From: Paracoccaceae bacterium
Lineage (GTDB): Bacteria; Pseudomonadota; Alphaproteobacteria; Rhodobacterales; Rhodobacteraceae
Assembly (NCBI GenBank): GCA_019090795.1
Contig: JAHRVG010000015.1
Location: 1-46,651, forward strand
DNA: 46,651 bases
Direction: 5' to 3'
Part shown: positions 1 to 9,604 of the stretch, piece after piece
How the letters are laid out: each line of letters starts with the position of its first letter
Position numbering within the stretch: position 1 is the stretch's first letter
The notes under the pieces: model-generated
Told to the model about the DNA's origin: nothing
Database searches by the model: none
The model's input: the letters and a program-made list of their open reading frames with translations, nothing else
Position numbers and translations under genes: made by a program

Positions 1-1
1 C

Positions 2-1045
2 GAGGAAATGGAAAACCCCGACGGGCAGCCGCCGCTTGATCCCCCCCCGGCCCCGCATTCCGAGGCCGATCCTGAATACACTGTTTTCACCACGGATTTC
101 GACGAAGAAGTAAAAGCTGAGGAGCTGGCGGAACCAGCAGAGCTGGAGCGCTTGCGTGCCTATCTCGATCAACAGCTGGAACCGCTGAAAGGCGCTGTTT
201 CACGGCTTGCAAACAAGTTGCAGCGCCGCTTGCAAGCACAGCAAAACCGGTCTTGGAAGTTTGATCAGGAAGAAGGCATTCTGGACGCAGGCCGTTTAGC
301 ACGGGTTGTTGCCAACCCCACGACGCCCCTGTCGTTCAAGGTGGAAAATGAAATCGAGTTCAAAGACACGGTTGTTACCCTGCTGATCGACAACTCCGGT
401 TCCATGCGCGGACGCCCGATTTCGATAGCCGCGATTTGTGCGGATGTGATGGCGCGGACTTTGGAACGCTGTCAGGTGAAATGCGAGATTTTGGGCTTCA
501 CCACGCGAGCGTGGAAAGGCGGGCAGAGCCGCGAAAAATGGCTGGAAGAAGGGCGCGTGCAAACGCCGGGCCGCATGAACGATCTACGCCATATCATTTA
601 CAAAGCAGCCGATGCGCCGTGGCGCCGATCAAGGCCCAATTTGGGGCTGATGATGAAAGAAGGCTTGCTGAAAGAAAATATCGACGGCGAGGCGCTGGAA
701 TGGGCGCATAACCGCATGGCGCGCCGCCCCGAACAGCGCCGTATTTTGCTGGTGATCTCTGATGGCGCGCCGGTGGATGACAGCACCTTGTCGGTCAATT
801 CGGCGAACTATCTGGAAAAACATCTGCGCGATGTGATTGCCATGGTGGAAAAACGCAAACAGGTAGAGCTGATCGCCATTGGTATCGGCCATGATGTGAC
901 GCGCTATTATGAGCGCGCGGTGACGATTACCGATGCCGAACAACTGGCCGGTGCGATTACCGAGCAGCTGGCATCCCTGTTTGACAATGATCCCCGCGCC
1001 GCGAAAAAGTTGCAAATCCGCGGGCAATTCCGAAAGTCCGCCTGA
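2..1045 (+). CDS. cobT: Cobaltochelatase subunit CobT, 3' part (partial at window edge)
   Basis: This is the C-terminal part of CobT, a subunit of the aerobic CobNST cobaltochelatase, which inserts cobalt into hydrogenobyrinate a,c-diamide during cobalamin synthesis in the cytoplasm. The frame is open to the left edge, so the ATG at 8 is probably internal; family members are roughly 600 residues and only about 348 are here. An acidic, proline-rich linker is followed by a von Willebrand A domain whose MIDAS motif DNSGS lies near residue 128 after the ATG at 8. CobT pairs with the AAA+ subunit CobS to drive CobN. Its stop overlaps the next start (TGATG at 1043-1047), so translation is probably coupled to the downstream peptidase gene. 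Identity is secure from the VWA region; the missing N-terminus cannot be judged. Confidence 0.93.
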   Translation, partial: EEMENPDGQPPLDPPPAPHSEADPEYTVFTTDFDEEVKAEELAEPAELERLRAYLDQQLEPLKGAVSRLANKLQRRLQAQQNRSWKFDQEEGILDAGRLARVVANPTTPLSFKVENEIEFKDTVVTLLIDNSGSMRGRPISIAAICADVMARTLERCQVKCEILGFTTRAWKGGQSREKWLEEGRVQTPGRMNDLRHIIYKAADAPWRRSRPNLGLMMKEGLLKENIDGEALEWAHNRMARRPEQRRILLVISDGAPVDDSTLSVNSANYLEKHLRDVIAMVEKRKQVELIAIGIGHDVTRYYERAVTITDAEQLAGAITEQLASLFDNDPRAAKKLQIRGQFRKSA

Positions 1046-2844
1046 TGTTCCAGAATTTTAACGCCACCACAACGCCAGAAACCGGCGGGCCGCGGCTGGC
1101 CGCCCTGCGCAGGGTTCTCAAACGCGAGGGTTTGGCCGGTTTTATGGTGCCCCGCGCCGATGCCCACCAAGGCGAATACGTCGCCGCAAGCGATTTGCGG
1201 CTGGCGTGGTTAACGGGATTTACCGGATCAGCCGGTTTTTGCATAGCGCTGCAAAACAAGGCAGGCGTTTTCATCGACGGGCGTTATCGTTTGCAAGTTA
1301 TGGAACAGGTTGATCTTGCCCATTTCACCCCCGTTCCCTGGCCTGAAACCAAGCCCGGCGACTGGCTGGTGGAACAGTTGCCCGCTGGGGGGGTAATTGG
1401 GTTTGATCCTTGGTTGCACACCCTCAAAGAGATCGAGATGCTGGAAAAACGGCTGACCGGAACCGGAATTTCCCTGCGTCGTTGCGAGAATCTTGTAGAT
1501 CAGATATGGGCTGACCGCCCTGCCCCGCCAACCAACTTGATGGTGGCGTACCCTTCTGAAATCGCAGGAAAAACACATGATGACAAGCGAAAGGAACTGG
1601 CGAAATCCCTAAAAATCGAGGGCCACTCCGCTGCGGTTCTGACCTTGCCGGATTCCATCGCCTGGTTGCTAAACACCCGCGGCACTGATCTGGGGCAAAC
1701 CCCTGTGGCGCTGGCATTTGCGCTACTTTCGGATGATGGTCATGTTACTCTGTTCATTGATCCAGCCAAGGTCGATGACACCTTGCGTGCGCATTTAGGC
1801 AATGCGGTTAGCGTCGCGCGCCCCGACGCCTTTGGCCCGGCTCTGGACCAGTTGCAAGGCACGGTTAGGGTCGATGCCGACAGCGCTGCAATCTGGGTGA
1901 GCGACCGCTTGCAAGGCGCCGGTATAAAGGTTGCAAACCAGCGTGATCCAGCTGTGCTGCCCAAAGCATGCAAAAACCCCAACGAGATCGCGGGCACCCG
2001 TGCCGCACACCTGCGCGATGGTGCGGCCATGGCTGAGTTTCTGGCATGGCTGGCGGGGCTTGGGGCTGATCCACAGGTGATGGAAATTGACGTAGCGCAA
2101 AAGCTGGAGGGTTTCCGAGCAGCCAGCGGCCATTTGCGCAACATTTCCTTTGATACGATTTGCGGTTCTGGCCCCAATGGCGCAATTGTGCATTACCGGG
2201 TGAACGAGGACAGCAATCGGCGCATTGCAACCGGTGATATCCTGCTGGTCGATAGCGGTGCGCAATACCTTGACGGCACCACTGATATTACCCGTACAAT
2301 GGCAATTGGTCCCCCACCGCCCGAGGCCGTGCGCGCCTTTACGCTGGTGCTCAAGGGAATGATTGCCATATCGAAACAGCGCTTTCCCAAGGGGCTGGCG
2401 GGGCGTGATCTCGATGCGCTGGCGCGCGCGGCACTGTGGCAGAATGGCATGGATTACGATCACGGTACCGGCCATGGTGTTGGTGTGTTCCTCAGCGTCC
2501 ACGAAGGGCCACAGCGGATTTCAAAGGTATCCCATGAACCGCTACAGGCCGGAATGATCCTATCTAACGAACCGGGTTATTACCGCGAAGGCGCTTTTGG
2601 CATTCGCATCGAAAATCTGATCGTGGTGCAGGACGCTCCTGCCCTAGGCGACAACCGCAAAATGTTGCAATTTGAGACCCTGACCTGGGCACCGATTGAT
2701 CGCAACCTGATTGATCTGGCCCTGCTTGATGATGTGGAACGCCAATGGCTCAACCGCTATCATGCTGAAACAATGTCGAAAATCGCGCCGCTCTGCTCTG
2801 ATGCAACCGCCCAGTGGTTGGCAAAGGCCTGTGCGCCCTTGTGA
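1045..2844 (+). CDS. pepP: M24 family Xaa-Pro aminopeptidase (aminopeptidase P)
   Basis: This cytoplasmic metallopeptidase of 599 residues should remove N-terminal residues preceding proline. It has the three-part layout of long aminopeptidase P enzymes: two creatinase-like N-terminal domains (about residues 10-300), then a pita-bread catalytic domain (about 310-540) and a C-terminal extension. The expected metal ligands are visible: Asp in LLVDSGAQY (about 403), Asp in DITRT, His in GTGHGVG (about 476), Glu in NEPGYY (about 508) and Glu in IRIEN (about 522). The ATG at 1045 overlaps the cobT stop, which supports this start. The link to cobT looks like shared transcription rather than shared function. 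The symbol is by family; substrate range is not visible. Confidence 0.93.
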   Translation: MFQNFNATTTPETGGPRLAALRRVLKREGLAGFMVPRADAHQGEYVAASDLRLAWLTGFTGSAGFCIALQNKAGVFIDGRYRLQVMEQVDLAHFTPVPWPETKPGDWLVEQLPAGGVIGFDPWLHTLKEIEMLEKRLTGTGISLRRCENLVDQIWADRPAPPTNLMVAYPSEIAGKTHDDKRKELAKSLKIEGHSAAVLTLPDSIAWLLNTRGTDLGQTPVALAFALLSDDGHVTLFIDPAKVDDTLRAHLGNAVSVARPDAFGPALDQLQGTVRVDADSAAIWVSDRLQGAGIKVANQRDPAVLPKACKNPNEIAGTRAAHLRDGAAMAEFLAWLAGLGADPQVMEIDVAQKLEGFRAASGHLRNISFDTICGSGPNGAIVHYRVNEDSNRRIATGDILLVDSGAQYLDGTTDITRTMAIGPPPPEAVRAFTLVLKGMIAISKQRFPKGLAGRDLDALARAALWQNGMDYDHGTGHGVGVFLSVHEGPQRISKVSHEPLQAGMILSNEPGYYREGAFGIRIENLIVVQDAPALGDNRKMLQFETLTWAPIDRNLIDLALLDDVERQWLNRYHAETMSKIAPLCSDATAQWLAKACAPL

Positions 2845-2848
2845 CATG

Positions 2849-2878
2849 CTGACACTACCGTTCCGGTAATGCTATACT
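2849..2878 (+). promoter_or_regulatory. Sigma-70-type promoter with a palindrome in the spacer
   Basis: A -35-like CTGACA (2849-2854) and a -10-like TATACT (2873-2878) are separated by 18 bp, just after the pepP stop and about 30 bp before the ATG at 2908. The spacer carries an inverted repeat TACCG-TTC-CGGTA at 2856-2868, a possible operator. This suggests the DUF427 gene has its own promoter. Sequence inspection only. Confidence 0.5.
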
Positions 2879-2907
2879 CTGCGAAATCTAGAATTTGGGA
2901 GAGAACC

Positions 2908-3255
2908 ATGGCCGGACCGGAAATCACCATTGCCAAAGCAGAAGGCGGTTGGGTAGTGCAGTCGCTTGGTGCAATCATAGGCGAGAGCCGTAATGCGTTG
3001 ATACTGAAAGAAGGCGATTATCCAAAGGTGGTTTACATACCGCGCGCCGATGTCACCATGGCATTTCTGGAACTGTCCGACACTGTGACGACCTGCCCGC
3101 ACAAGGGCAAGGCCACTTATTATCATTTCATTGGAAAAAACCGCACGCTGAAAGATTTCGCATGGTCCTACGAAATCCCGGATCGCGGCGTGGCACAGAT
3201 TGCCGGACATCTAGCCTTTGGCAAGGATCAGGCGACTGTGGAAAGAGTGAATTAA
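2908..3255 (+). CDS. DUF427 domain-containing protein
   Basis: A small cytoplasmic protein of 115 residues made almost wholly of a DUF427 fold (a compact beta-rich domain of unknown biochemical role, common in alphaproteobacteria). Visible family features are the central VYIPRADV segment, the TCPHKGKATYY motif and the later AWSYEIP segment. The start at 2908 is chosen over the in-frame upstream ATG at 2869 because GGGAGAG lies at 2897-2903 and the family usually begins close to a sequence like MAGPEI; the upstream codons would overlap the promoter. It follows pepP by about 60 bp but has its own promoter signal. No catalytic role can be assigned. Confidence 0.85.
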   Translation: MAGPEITIAKAEGGWVVQSLGAIIGESRNALILKEGDYPKVVYIPRADVTMAFLELSDTVTTCPHKGKATYYHFIGKNRTLKDFAWSYEIPDRGVAQIAGHLAFGKDQATVERVN

Positions 3256-3344
3256 GCCACTCTCGGATGCGGCTTTTGGCCAGAGCCAGAACACCTCGCC
3301 TTTTGCTTGAGGCAAAGTGCTCCAATAGCCAAAATTCGCCAACA

Positions 3345-3683
3345 TCAGAATGACAGGCCATCCTCTCCGATTTCATAGTGCTTGATCGCCTGTAGAACCT
3401 GCGTGCCTTTGTAGCTGAAAACAAAAACGTTCAACTGGTTGTCGGCCATCGTGAGGCGGCAGAAATTCAGAGTAGAATCAAATTCCACCGGACAGCTTTC
3501 CAAATCCGAATGGGGTACTGAAGTTTCGAACACTTCATAAGTCATCGCCCCGTCCGTCAGTACATCCGTATTTGCAGGCTGGGCATAATCGGCACCAGAA
3601 GAAGTGGAAGCATCGGGATCACCAGAGGCCCCAGAAAACGTGGGGATCAACAGGGCAACAGCAAGTAAACGTAATAGGGTCAT
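3345..3683 (-). CDS. Small exported protein of unknown function
   Basis: A 112-residue protein I do not recognise. It starts with a signal-peptide-like stretch (MTLLRLLAVALLIPTFSGA), then a Ser/Asp/Ala-rich low-complexity linker, then a short folded-looking domain with two cysteines (in ESCPVEF and NFCRLTM) that could form a disulphide, and ends EIGEDGLSF. The ATG at 3683 is preferred to in-frame starts at 3695 and 3704 because GGAGAGAC lies just before it. It is downstream of mfd on the same strand but beyond a terminator, so it is probably transcribed separately. Periplasmic or outer-envelope location is an inference from the signal peptide. Confidence 0.7.
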   Translation of the reverse strand: MTLLRLLAVALLIPTFSGASGDPDASTSSGADYAQPANTDVLTDGAMTYEVFETSVPHSDLESCPVEFDSTLNFCRLTMADNQLNVFVFSYKGTQVLQAIKHYEIGEDGLSF

Positions 3684-3780
3684 CGGTCTCTCCATTTGAT
3701 ACAAGCCTATTACTGACTGTTTTACTCAACTTTAACAACCTCCATTGTTGATTTTTTTACTTGGGTTTAATTTTGGCATT

Positions 3781-3807
3781 AAAAAACAGGACTAAAGTCC
3801 TGTTTTT
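3781..3807 (-). terminator. Rho-independent terminator of mfd
   Basis: CAGGACT-AA-AGTCCTG at 3787-3802 is a perfect 7-bp stem flanked by six A on the left and five T on the right, so it can act in both directions. It lies about 27 bp beyond the mfd stop on the minus strand. Confidence 0.8.
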
Positions 3808-3833
3808 GTACCATAAACACGTCGCAAAATAAT

Positions 3834-6800
3834 CTAAGTTTTCTTCGGGCTCGCCATAACTGCCAGATCGCGGGCAATGATATAGGCCCCTTTGACCTTG
3901 GTATCATCACTGTCCCAATCGCGGCGGATGATGATTTTATTGTCTTTAACTTTCCCTAAACCATTTTGCTTGCTCAGATATTCCACCAGCCCCGCCGGAT
4001 TGGCGAATTTGTTGTTGTGGAATTGCAGCACCGCACCTTTGGGTCCGCCATCCAGCTTGGCTATGCCCGCGCGTCGACACATGGCCTTGATCCGCACGAT
4101 GCGCAGCAGGGTATCTACCTCGGGCGGTAATTTGCCGAAACGGTCGATCAACTCGGCGGCAAAACCTTCCAGTTCTACCTTGTGGGTCAAGCCCGAGAGG
4201 CGGCGATACAGGCCAAGGCGCACATCCAGATCGGTCACATAATCCGCCGGAATCAGCACCGGAACGCCTAGGTTAATCTGCGGCGACCAGCCCCCCTCAT
4301 CGGGCAAGCCTTCCATTTCGCCCGCCTTCATCTTGGCAATCGCCTCTTCCAGCATTTCCTGATACAGTTCGAACCCGACCTCGCGAACCTGACCGGATTG
4401 TTCATCCCCCAACAGGTTGCCCGCACCACGAATATCGAGGTCTTGCGAGGCCAGCGTGAACCCCGCCCCGAGGCTGTCGAGCGAGCCGAGAACCCGCAGG
4501 CGTTTCTCGGCAGCCAAAGTCAGTTTTCCGCGTGGTTTGGTCGTCAGATAGGCATAAGCCCTTGTTTTAGAACGACCAACACGCCCCCTGATTTGATAAA
4601 GCTGGCTGAGGCCAAACATATCGGCGCGGTGCACAATCATGGTATTGGCGGTAGGAATATCCAGCCCGCTTTCGACAATTGTGGTCGACAACAGCACATC
4701 GTATTTGCCATCATAAAACGCATTGATCCGTTGATCCAGATCCCCCGCAGGCATCTGCCCCGTGGCCACCACATAGCTGACTTCAGGCACCTGTTCCTTG
4801 AGGAAATGTTCGATATCGGGCAAATCAGCAATGCGCGGCACCACGAAAAAGCTTTGCCCGCCGCGATAATGCTCGCGCAACAGGGCCTCGCGTATGGTGA
4901 CGGTGTCAAATTCGCTAACATAGGTGCGGATGGCAAGGCGATCGACGGGGGGGGTGCCGATAACCGACATCTCGCGCACACCAGACAGCGACATTTGCAA
5001 GGTGCGCGGAATCGGCGTAGCGGTCAGGGTCAGAACATGCACATCCGAGCGCAATTGCTTCAGTTGTTCTTTGTGGTTCACTCCGAAATGCTGTTCTTCG
5101 TCGATCACCAGCAAGCCGAGATTGGCGAATTTGATGTTTTTCGCCAGCAGCGCGTGGGTGCCGACAACGATTTCAACGCTGCCATCGCGCAGGGCATCAC
5201 GGGTGGCCTGCGCCTCTTTGGCGGTGACAAAGCGCGACAGTTGCCGCACCCGGATCGGCAGGCCGCGAAAGCGTTCTTCAAAGGATTTGAAATGCTGGCG
5301 CACCAGCAGCGTGGTCGGGGCCACAATAGCCACTTGCGCCCCGGCACTTGCGGCCACAAAGGCGGCGCGCAGGGCAACCTCGGTTTTGCCAAAGCCCACA
5401 TCGCCGCAAATCAGACGGTCCATCGGGCGGCCCAATGCCATATCTGCCAAAACATCCTCAATCGCGCCCAGTTGGTCATCGGTCTCGGTATAAGGAAAAC
5501 GCGCGCAGAAACGCTCCCAAGTATCATGCGGCGGCTCCATCACCTCTGCTTTTCGCAAAATCCGCTCGGCCGCAATGCGGATCAGCTTGTCGGCAATCTC
5601 TCGGATACGTTCCTTCAGCTTGGCCTTTTTCGCCTGCCATGCACCGCCACCAAGGCGGTCCAGCATCCCCGCCTCATGGCCGTAGCGCGACAGTAGTTCG
5701 ATGTTTTCAACCGGCAGGTACAGGCGGTCGTTATTGGCGTATTCCAGCAAGATGCAATCATGGGGCGCGCCCGCAGCCGTAACCGTTTCCAGCCCCTTGT
5801 AGCGGCCAATGCCGTGATCGATATGCACCACCAGATCGCCGGGCGAGAGGCTGGTGGCCTCGGTCAGGAAATTATCGGCACGGCGTTTGCGGCGCGGGGC
5901 GCGGATCAGCCGATCGCCCAGCACATCCTGCTCGGAAATCACCGTCAGGCCGGGGGCCTCAAAGCCATGATCGAGCGGCCAAACTACCAGCGACAAAGCC
6001 CCCTTGTCGGCACGTATATCGCCCCAGCTGTCCACCAGCTTACCCGTCGGAATTTCCTGATCGTCCAGCAGGCCGGAAAGGCGTTCGCGCGCGCCCGTCG
6101 AAAACGAGGCAACAATCACATGGCTGTCGCGTTTTTTTACTTTAATATAATCAGCTAACGCCTTAAAAATACTAAGATTTTCCTGTTGGCGTTCTGGGGC
6201 AAAATCGCGGCCGATACGCCCACCTGCATCAATCACCCCCAGGCCGACACTTTGCGGCAGAACCGATAATTGTTTTATCTCGCGCCCTTTGGTGGCGCGC
6301 TCAAACGCGCCGTCGTCAAGGTACAGCAATGCGGGCGGGCAAGGCTTGTAAACGCTGTCCATCCGCGCCTTGGCCCTCAGCGCCTCGGCGCGGGCATCAT
6401 ATTGATCTGCAATGCTTTCCCACCGCGCAAGGCGCGCCTGTGTGCAGCGATCATCCAGAAACAGCGTCGCATCCGGCAAATAGTCAAACAGGGTTTCCAT
6501 TGTCTCGTGAAACAGCGGCGCCCAGTGCTCTACCCCCTGATGTTTGCGCCCTGCACTTACCGCCTCATACAAAGGATCATCGGTGCCTGCGGCACCAAAT
6601 TCAATGCGGTAATTTTGGCGAAACCGCTGGATAGCTTTTTCATCCAGCATCACCTCGGAAACCGGTGCAAGCTCCACCCGTGCCAGTTTTTCCACCGTTC
6701 GCTGGGTGACAGGATCAAAGCGCCGCGCACCGTCCAGCACGTCGCCAAACAGATCGAGCCTCACAGGGCCGGATTCACCGGGAGGAAACACATCAATCAA

Positions 6801-7304
6801 ACCACCACGAATGGCAAAATCACCGGGTTCCATCACTGTCGGGGATTGGCTAAAGCCCATACGCACAAAATAGCTGCGCAGGGCTGCCTCGTCGATTTGA
6901 CGCCCCACTGTAGCGGTAAAACTGGACGCTCCCATCACCGCACGGGTCGGCACACGCTGAGTAGCGGCATTTACCGTGGTCAGCAGGATAAACGGCTGAT
7001 CAAAGCCTTGCGCCAATGCCGCCAGCGTAGCCATACGGGCGGCGGAAACTTCGGCGTTGGGCGACACACGATCATAGGGCAGGCAATCCCACGCGGGGAA
7101 GGTGAAAACCACCAGTCCGGGCGCAAAAAACTGCAACGCGGTTTGCATTGCCGCAAGGCGGTTATCATCGCGCGTGATATGCACCAGCGGCTTGCCGGAT
7201 TTCGCCAGATGCGCCACCAAAAGGCGGGCATCAAAGCCCTCGGGCGCGCCGCTGATTGTGGTCAGGTCGGGATTATAGCTCTGCTTGTTCATAACCAAGG
7301 GCAC
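3834..7304 (-). CDS. mfd: Transcription-repair coupling factor Mfd
   Basis: This large DNA translocase releases RNA polymerase stalled at DNA lesions and recruits UvrA. At 1,156 residues it matches the family length. In order: a UvrB-like N-terminal module that binds UvrA, a CarD/RID RNA-polymerase-interacting domain (near the DLVVHIDHGIGRYKG segment), and two RecA-like helicase domains with Walker A GDVGFGKTE, the DEEQHFG motif II (Gln where gammaproteobacterial Mfd has His), LTATPIPRTL and QIRGRVGRS, then a C-terminal TRCF domain. The first codon is GTG at 7304, with AGGA just upstream; an ATG at 7292 is a good alternative because the conserved sequence begins there. Transcribed alone, with a terminator at 3781-3807. 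Confidence 0.97.
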   Translation of the reverse strand: MPLVMNKQSYNPDLTTISGAPEGFDARLLVAHLAKSGKPLVHITRDDNRLAAMQTALQFFAPGLVVFTFPAWDCLPYDRVSPNAEVSAARMATLAALAQGFDQPFILLTTVNAATQRVPTRAVMGASSFTATVGRQIDEAALRSYFVRMGFSQSPTVMEPGDFAIRGGLIDVFPPGESGPVRLDLFGDVLDGARRFDPVTQRTVEKLARVELAPVSEVMLDEKAIQRFRQNYRIEFGAAGTDDPLYEAVSAGRKHQGVEHWAPLFHETMETLFDYLPDATLFLDDRCTQARLARWESIADQYDARAEALRAKARMDSVYKPCPPALLYLDDGAFERATKGREIKQLSVLPQSVGLGVIDAGGRIGRDFAPERQQENLSIFKALADYIKVKKRDSHVIVASFSTGARERLSGLLDDQEIPTGKLVDSWGDIRADKGALSLVVWPLDHGFEAPGLTVISEQDVLGDRLIRAPRRKRRADNFLTEATSLSPGDLVVHIDHGIGRYKGLETVTAAGAPHDCILLEYANNDRLYLPVENIELLSRYGHEAGMLDRLGGGAWQAKKAKLKERIREIADKLIRIAAERILRKAEVMEPPHDTWERFCARFPYTETDDQLGAIEDVLADMALGRPMDRLICGDVGFGKTEVALRAAFVAASAGAQVAIVAPTTLLVRQHFKSFEERFRGLPIRVRQLSRFVTAKEAQATRDALRDGSVEIVVGTHALLAKNIKFANLGLLVIDEEQHFGVNHKEQLKQLRSDVHVLTLTATPIPRTLQMSLSGVREMSVIGTPPVDRLAIRTYVSEFDTVTIREALLREHYRGGQSFFVVPRIADLPDIEHFLKEQVPEVSYVVATGQMPAGDLDQRINAFYDGKYDVLLSTTIVESGLDIPTANTMIVHRADMFGLSQLYQIRGRVGRSKTRAYAYLTTKPRGKLTLAAEKRLRVLGSLDSLGAGFTLASQDLDIRGAGNLLGDEQSGQVREVGFELYQEMLEEAIAKMKAGEMEGLPDEGGWSPQINLGVPVLIPADYVTDLDVRLGLYRRLSGLTHKVELEGFAAELIDRFGKLPPEVDTLLRIVRIKAMCRRAGIAKLDGGPKGAVLQFHNNKFANPAGLVEYLSKQNGLGKVKDNKIIIRRDWDSDDTKVKGAYIIARDLAVMASPKKT

Positions 7305-7921
7305 TTATCCTAGGGGTGGGCTTTGGGCAAGCCTCTCATGACATCCCAGACAGATGGCTTTTGATACGGGAAAACCCATAACCAATGTGGGTGCGCTGGA
7401 TGAAACCGACCGCATGCAGAACGCTCAATTCCTCAACCAGCGCACTGACAACATCCGGCCCTGCCTCAAACGAAACGTATTTTCCACAGTTGTATCTCCC
7501 GTTGCCAGCAAAGAAGATCCATTTTTGGCGCGATCATGCACCCCTGCTTCGAACATCTTGCAATCACGCATGAAGGATCAGGGCATCCAAAAGGCAGTTT
7601 TCACCGATGAAAGCTCGATTGCCGATCTGGCAAGCTATGACTGAATCTGGCGTTTTTTAGAGGGTGCATACCTCATCCATTCCCCCCGCGAAATTCTGCT
7701 GAGCAAGGACTGAGGTATAGCGTGGAAACCCTGAATATCGCCTTAGCCCAGAACCCGGCGGAATTATTTTTAACCGGCTATAACATAGGGTCGAATATAA
7801 CACGCTGGAGCGAAGCCAGAGATATTGCACGCGCGTCTGGACAAGGCACAGGTACAGGCCGCGCGCGACCGCCTGCCCTATCTGCATCATGCCCAATCCC
7901 TACCGTGGTAGGACGTCGCAA
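7305..7921. other. Gene-poor stretch with possible gene relics
   Basis: There is no convincing intact gene in these 617 bases. An open frame at 7354-7644 (+, 96 codons) lacks a clear ribosome-binding site and resembles nothing I know. Near the right end, a frame closing at TAG 7909-7911 encodes a peptide ending ARDRLPYLHHAQSLPW, with biased codon use like a real gene's C-terminus, but it is cut off by a stop at 7798-7800. A different frame just upstream (7722-7850) is also open. This pattern fits a decayed, frameshifted gene on the plus strand. The original function is unknown. Confidence 0.35.
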
Positions 7922-8437
7922 TCAGGCGTAGGGGCTGAACAGGGTTTGTGATACCCCCCAAAAGGTCGAGAACATAATCGCGACAGCACCGATCAACTGT
8001 TTGATGCGCCGATGAATTACATAGGCGCGGTAGAGATCGACACCCTCCAGCGGGGCATCATGCAGGTGGTGTGCCAGACGCAAGGACAGCGTGCCCACGA
8101 TGGTCAGCGGGAACATCAGCAGGAAACCGGCCTGCATAAACTGGATTTTAAAATAGAACCCGAGCATAAAAACCGTGGCCAGCATAAATGCAGCCACCGC
8201 GGTAAAAAACACGTTGTGACTGTCAAACACGTTGATGGTTTTGCGCACATTGATTTCGATCATCGTTTCAAAGTCACGTTGAAACTGACCGCCGAGTTTG
8301 CGCCCCATGCGCGCATCCTCGTAAGGCACCCCCAGCGTCCAGTGGGTGGTGCGGGTCCAGATCAACGCAAATACGATCCAGTACCATACGCTGGCAAAAC
8401 TGCGCGACCCGATTACCTCTGAATAGAACCCGTCCAT
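7922..8437 (-). CDS. Conserved Rhodobacterales membrane protein (often labelled SufBCD complex component)
   Basis: A 171-residue integral membrane protein with hydrophobic segments near residues 12-28, 71-92, 96-116 and 145-165, and a charged loop after the first segment. Similar proteins in Rhodobacterales are, as I recall, named component of SufBCD complex, apparently by neighbourhood rather than by experiment; nothing in this sequence shows a link to Fe-S assembly and no suf genes are here. The ATG at 8437 is chosen because AGGAGAAG precedes it at good spacing; the in-frame codon at 8479 would add residues unlike the rest. It is divergent from hemB, with about 130 bp between the two starts. 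Confidence 0.75.
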   Translation of the reverse strand: MDGFYSEVIGSRSFASVWYWIVFALIWTRTTHWTLGVPYEDARMGRKLGGQFQRDFETMIEINVRKTINVFDSHNVFFTAVAAFMLATVFMLGFYFKIQFMQAGFLLMFPLTIVGTLSLRLAHHLHDAPLEGVDLYRAYVIHRRIKQLIGAVAIMFSTFWGVSQTLFSPYA

Positions 8438-8571
8438 TTGGGCCTTCTCCTGCTGTTTTTGGGTGTTTAGGGTAAACAATAGATGAATCCAATCATGGTT
8501 TTCGGAATTTTCTTGAACTGGGCCGGAAATTTAGGCACTCCGGCAGGCGACACAAGCCAAGCGAGGACACG

Positions 8572-9585
8572 ATGCCCCAAATACCAGCCCCCTTCCCCGC
8601 CGCCCGCGCCCGCCGTTTGCGGCGCAACGAGTGGATGCGTGATTTGACCCGCGAGAATGCGCTTTCGGTGTCTGACCTGATCTGGCCCCTGTTTGTGCGC
8701 GACGGAACCGGCATAGAGGAACCCGTCTCCTCAATGCCCGGCGTGATGCGGCGCTCAATCGACAAGGTGGTCGAGGCGGCCAATGAAGCGGCCAATCTGG
8801 GCATTCCGGTGATCGCGTTGTTCCCCTATACCGATGCGACGAAAAAGACATCCGATTGTGCCGAGGCGGTAAACCCTGACAATTTGGTGAACCGCGCCAC
8901 CCGCGCCATCAAGGCGGCGGTGCCCGATATTGGCATCATGCTGGATGTAGCGCTGGACCCGTATAATTCCGATGGGCATGACGGGCTGGTGCAGGACGGT
9001 ATTGTGCTCAATGACGAGACCCTGATGATGCTGGAACAACAGGCACTGGTACAAGCCGAGGCAGGTGCGGATATTCTGGGCCCCTCGGATATGATGGACG
9101 GGCGCATCGGCGTGATCCGCCGCGCGCTGGAGGGCAACGAGTATTTTGATACTGCGATTATGTCTTACTCCGCCAAATTTGCCTCCGCTTTTTACGGCCC
9201 GTTTCGCGATGCGGTCGGGGCATCCGGCGCGCTGAAGGGCGACAAGAAGACCTATCAGATTGATGCGGGCAACGCGGATGAAGCCTTGCGTATGGTGGCA
9301 CGGGATCTGGATGAGGGGGCAGATATGGTGATGGTGAAACCGGGGATGCCTTATCTCGATATCTGCACAAAGGTGAAATCGGAATTCAGGGTGCCGACCT
9401 ATGCCTATCAAGTGTCGGGTGAGTATGCGATGATCGAGGCCGCTGCACAGAACGGCTGGATTGATCGCGACAAGGTGATGATGGAAGCACTGCTGGCGTT
9501 CAAGCGGGCGGGCTGTGACGGGGTTCTGAGCTATCACGCGTTTGAAGTGGCGCAGCGGTTGCGCAAAGATATGGACTTCTTTTAG
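8572..9585 (+). CDS. hemB: Delta-aminolevulinic acid dehydratase (porphobilinogen synthase)
   Basis: HemB condenses two 5-aminolevulinate molecules into porphobilinogen, the first common precursor of haem, bacteriochlorophyll and cobalamin. The 337-residue length is standard. The two active-site lysines are recognisable: one in YSAKFASAFYGP (about residue 201) and the Schiff-base lysine in MVMVKPGMPYLD (about 254). The metal region has an Asp-rich form (DVALDPYNSDGHDG), as in magnesium-dependent HemB proteins, rather than the cysteine-rich zinc site. The product feeds the cobalamin pathway represented by cobT at the left edge, though the genes are not in one operon. Followed by a GC-rich intergenic element. 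Confidence 0.97.
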   Translation: MPQIPAPFPAARARRLRRNEWMRDLTRENALSVSDLIWPLFVRDGTGIEEPVSSMPGVMRRSIDKVVEAANEAANLGIPVIALFPYTDATKKTSDCAEAVNPDNLVNRATRAIKAAVPDIGIMLDVALDPYNSDGHDGLVQDGIVLNDETLMMLEQQALVQAEAGADILGPSDMMDGRIGVIRRALEGNEYFDTAIMSYSAKFASAFYGPFRDAVGASGALKGDKKTYQIDAGNADEALRMVARDLDEGADMVMVKPGMPYLDICTKVKSEFRVPTYAYQVSGEYAMIEAAAQNGWIDRDKVMMEALLAFKRAGCDGVLSYHAFEVAQRLRKDMDFF

Positions 9586-9604
9586 AAACGGGATCGTTTG
9601 GCGC

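Noticed and set aside
4398-5696. Long open frame of 432 codons on the plus strand within mfd
   Set aside because: Fully antisense to the well-conserved Mfd helicase region, with low-complexity His/Arg/Gln-rich translation typical of shadow frames in GC-rich DNA. The same applies to 6270-7313 (+) and 8755-9537 (-).
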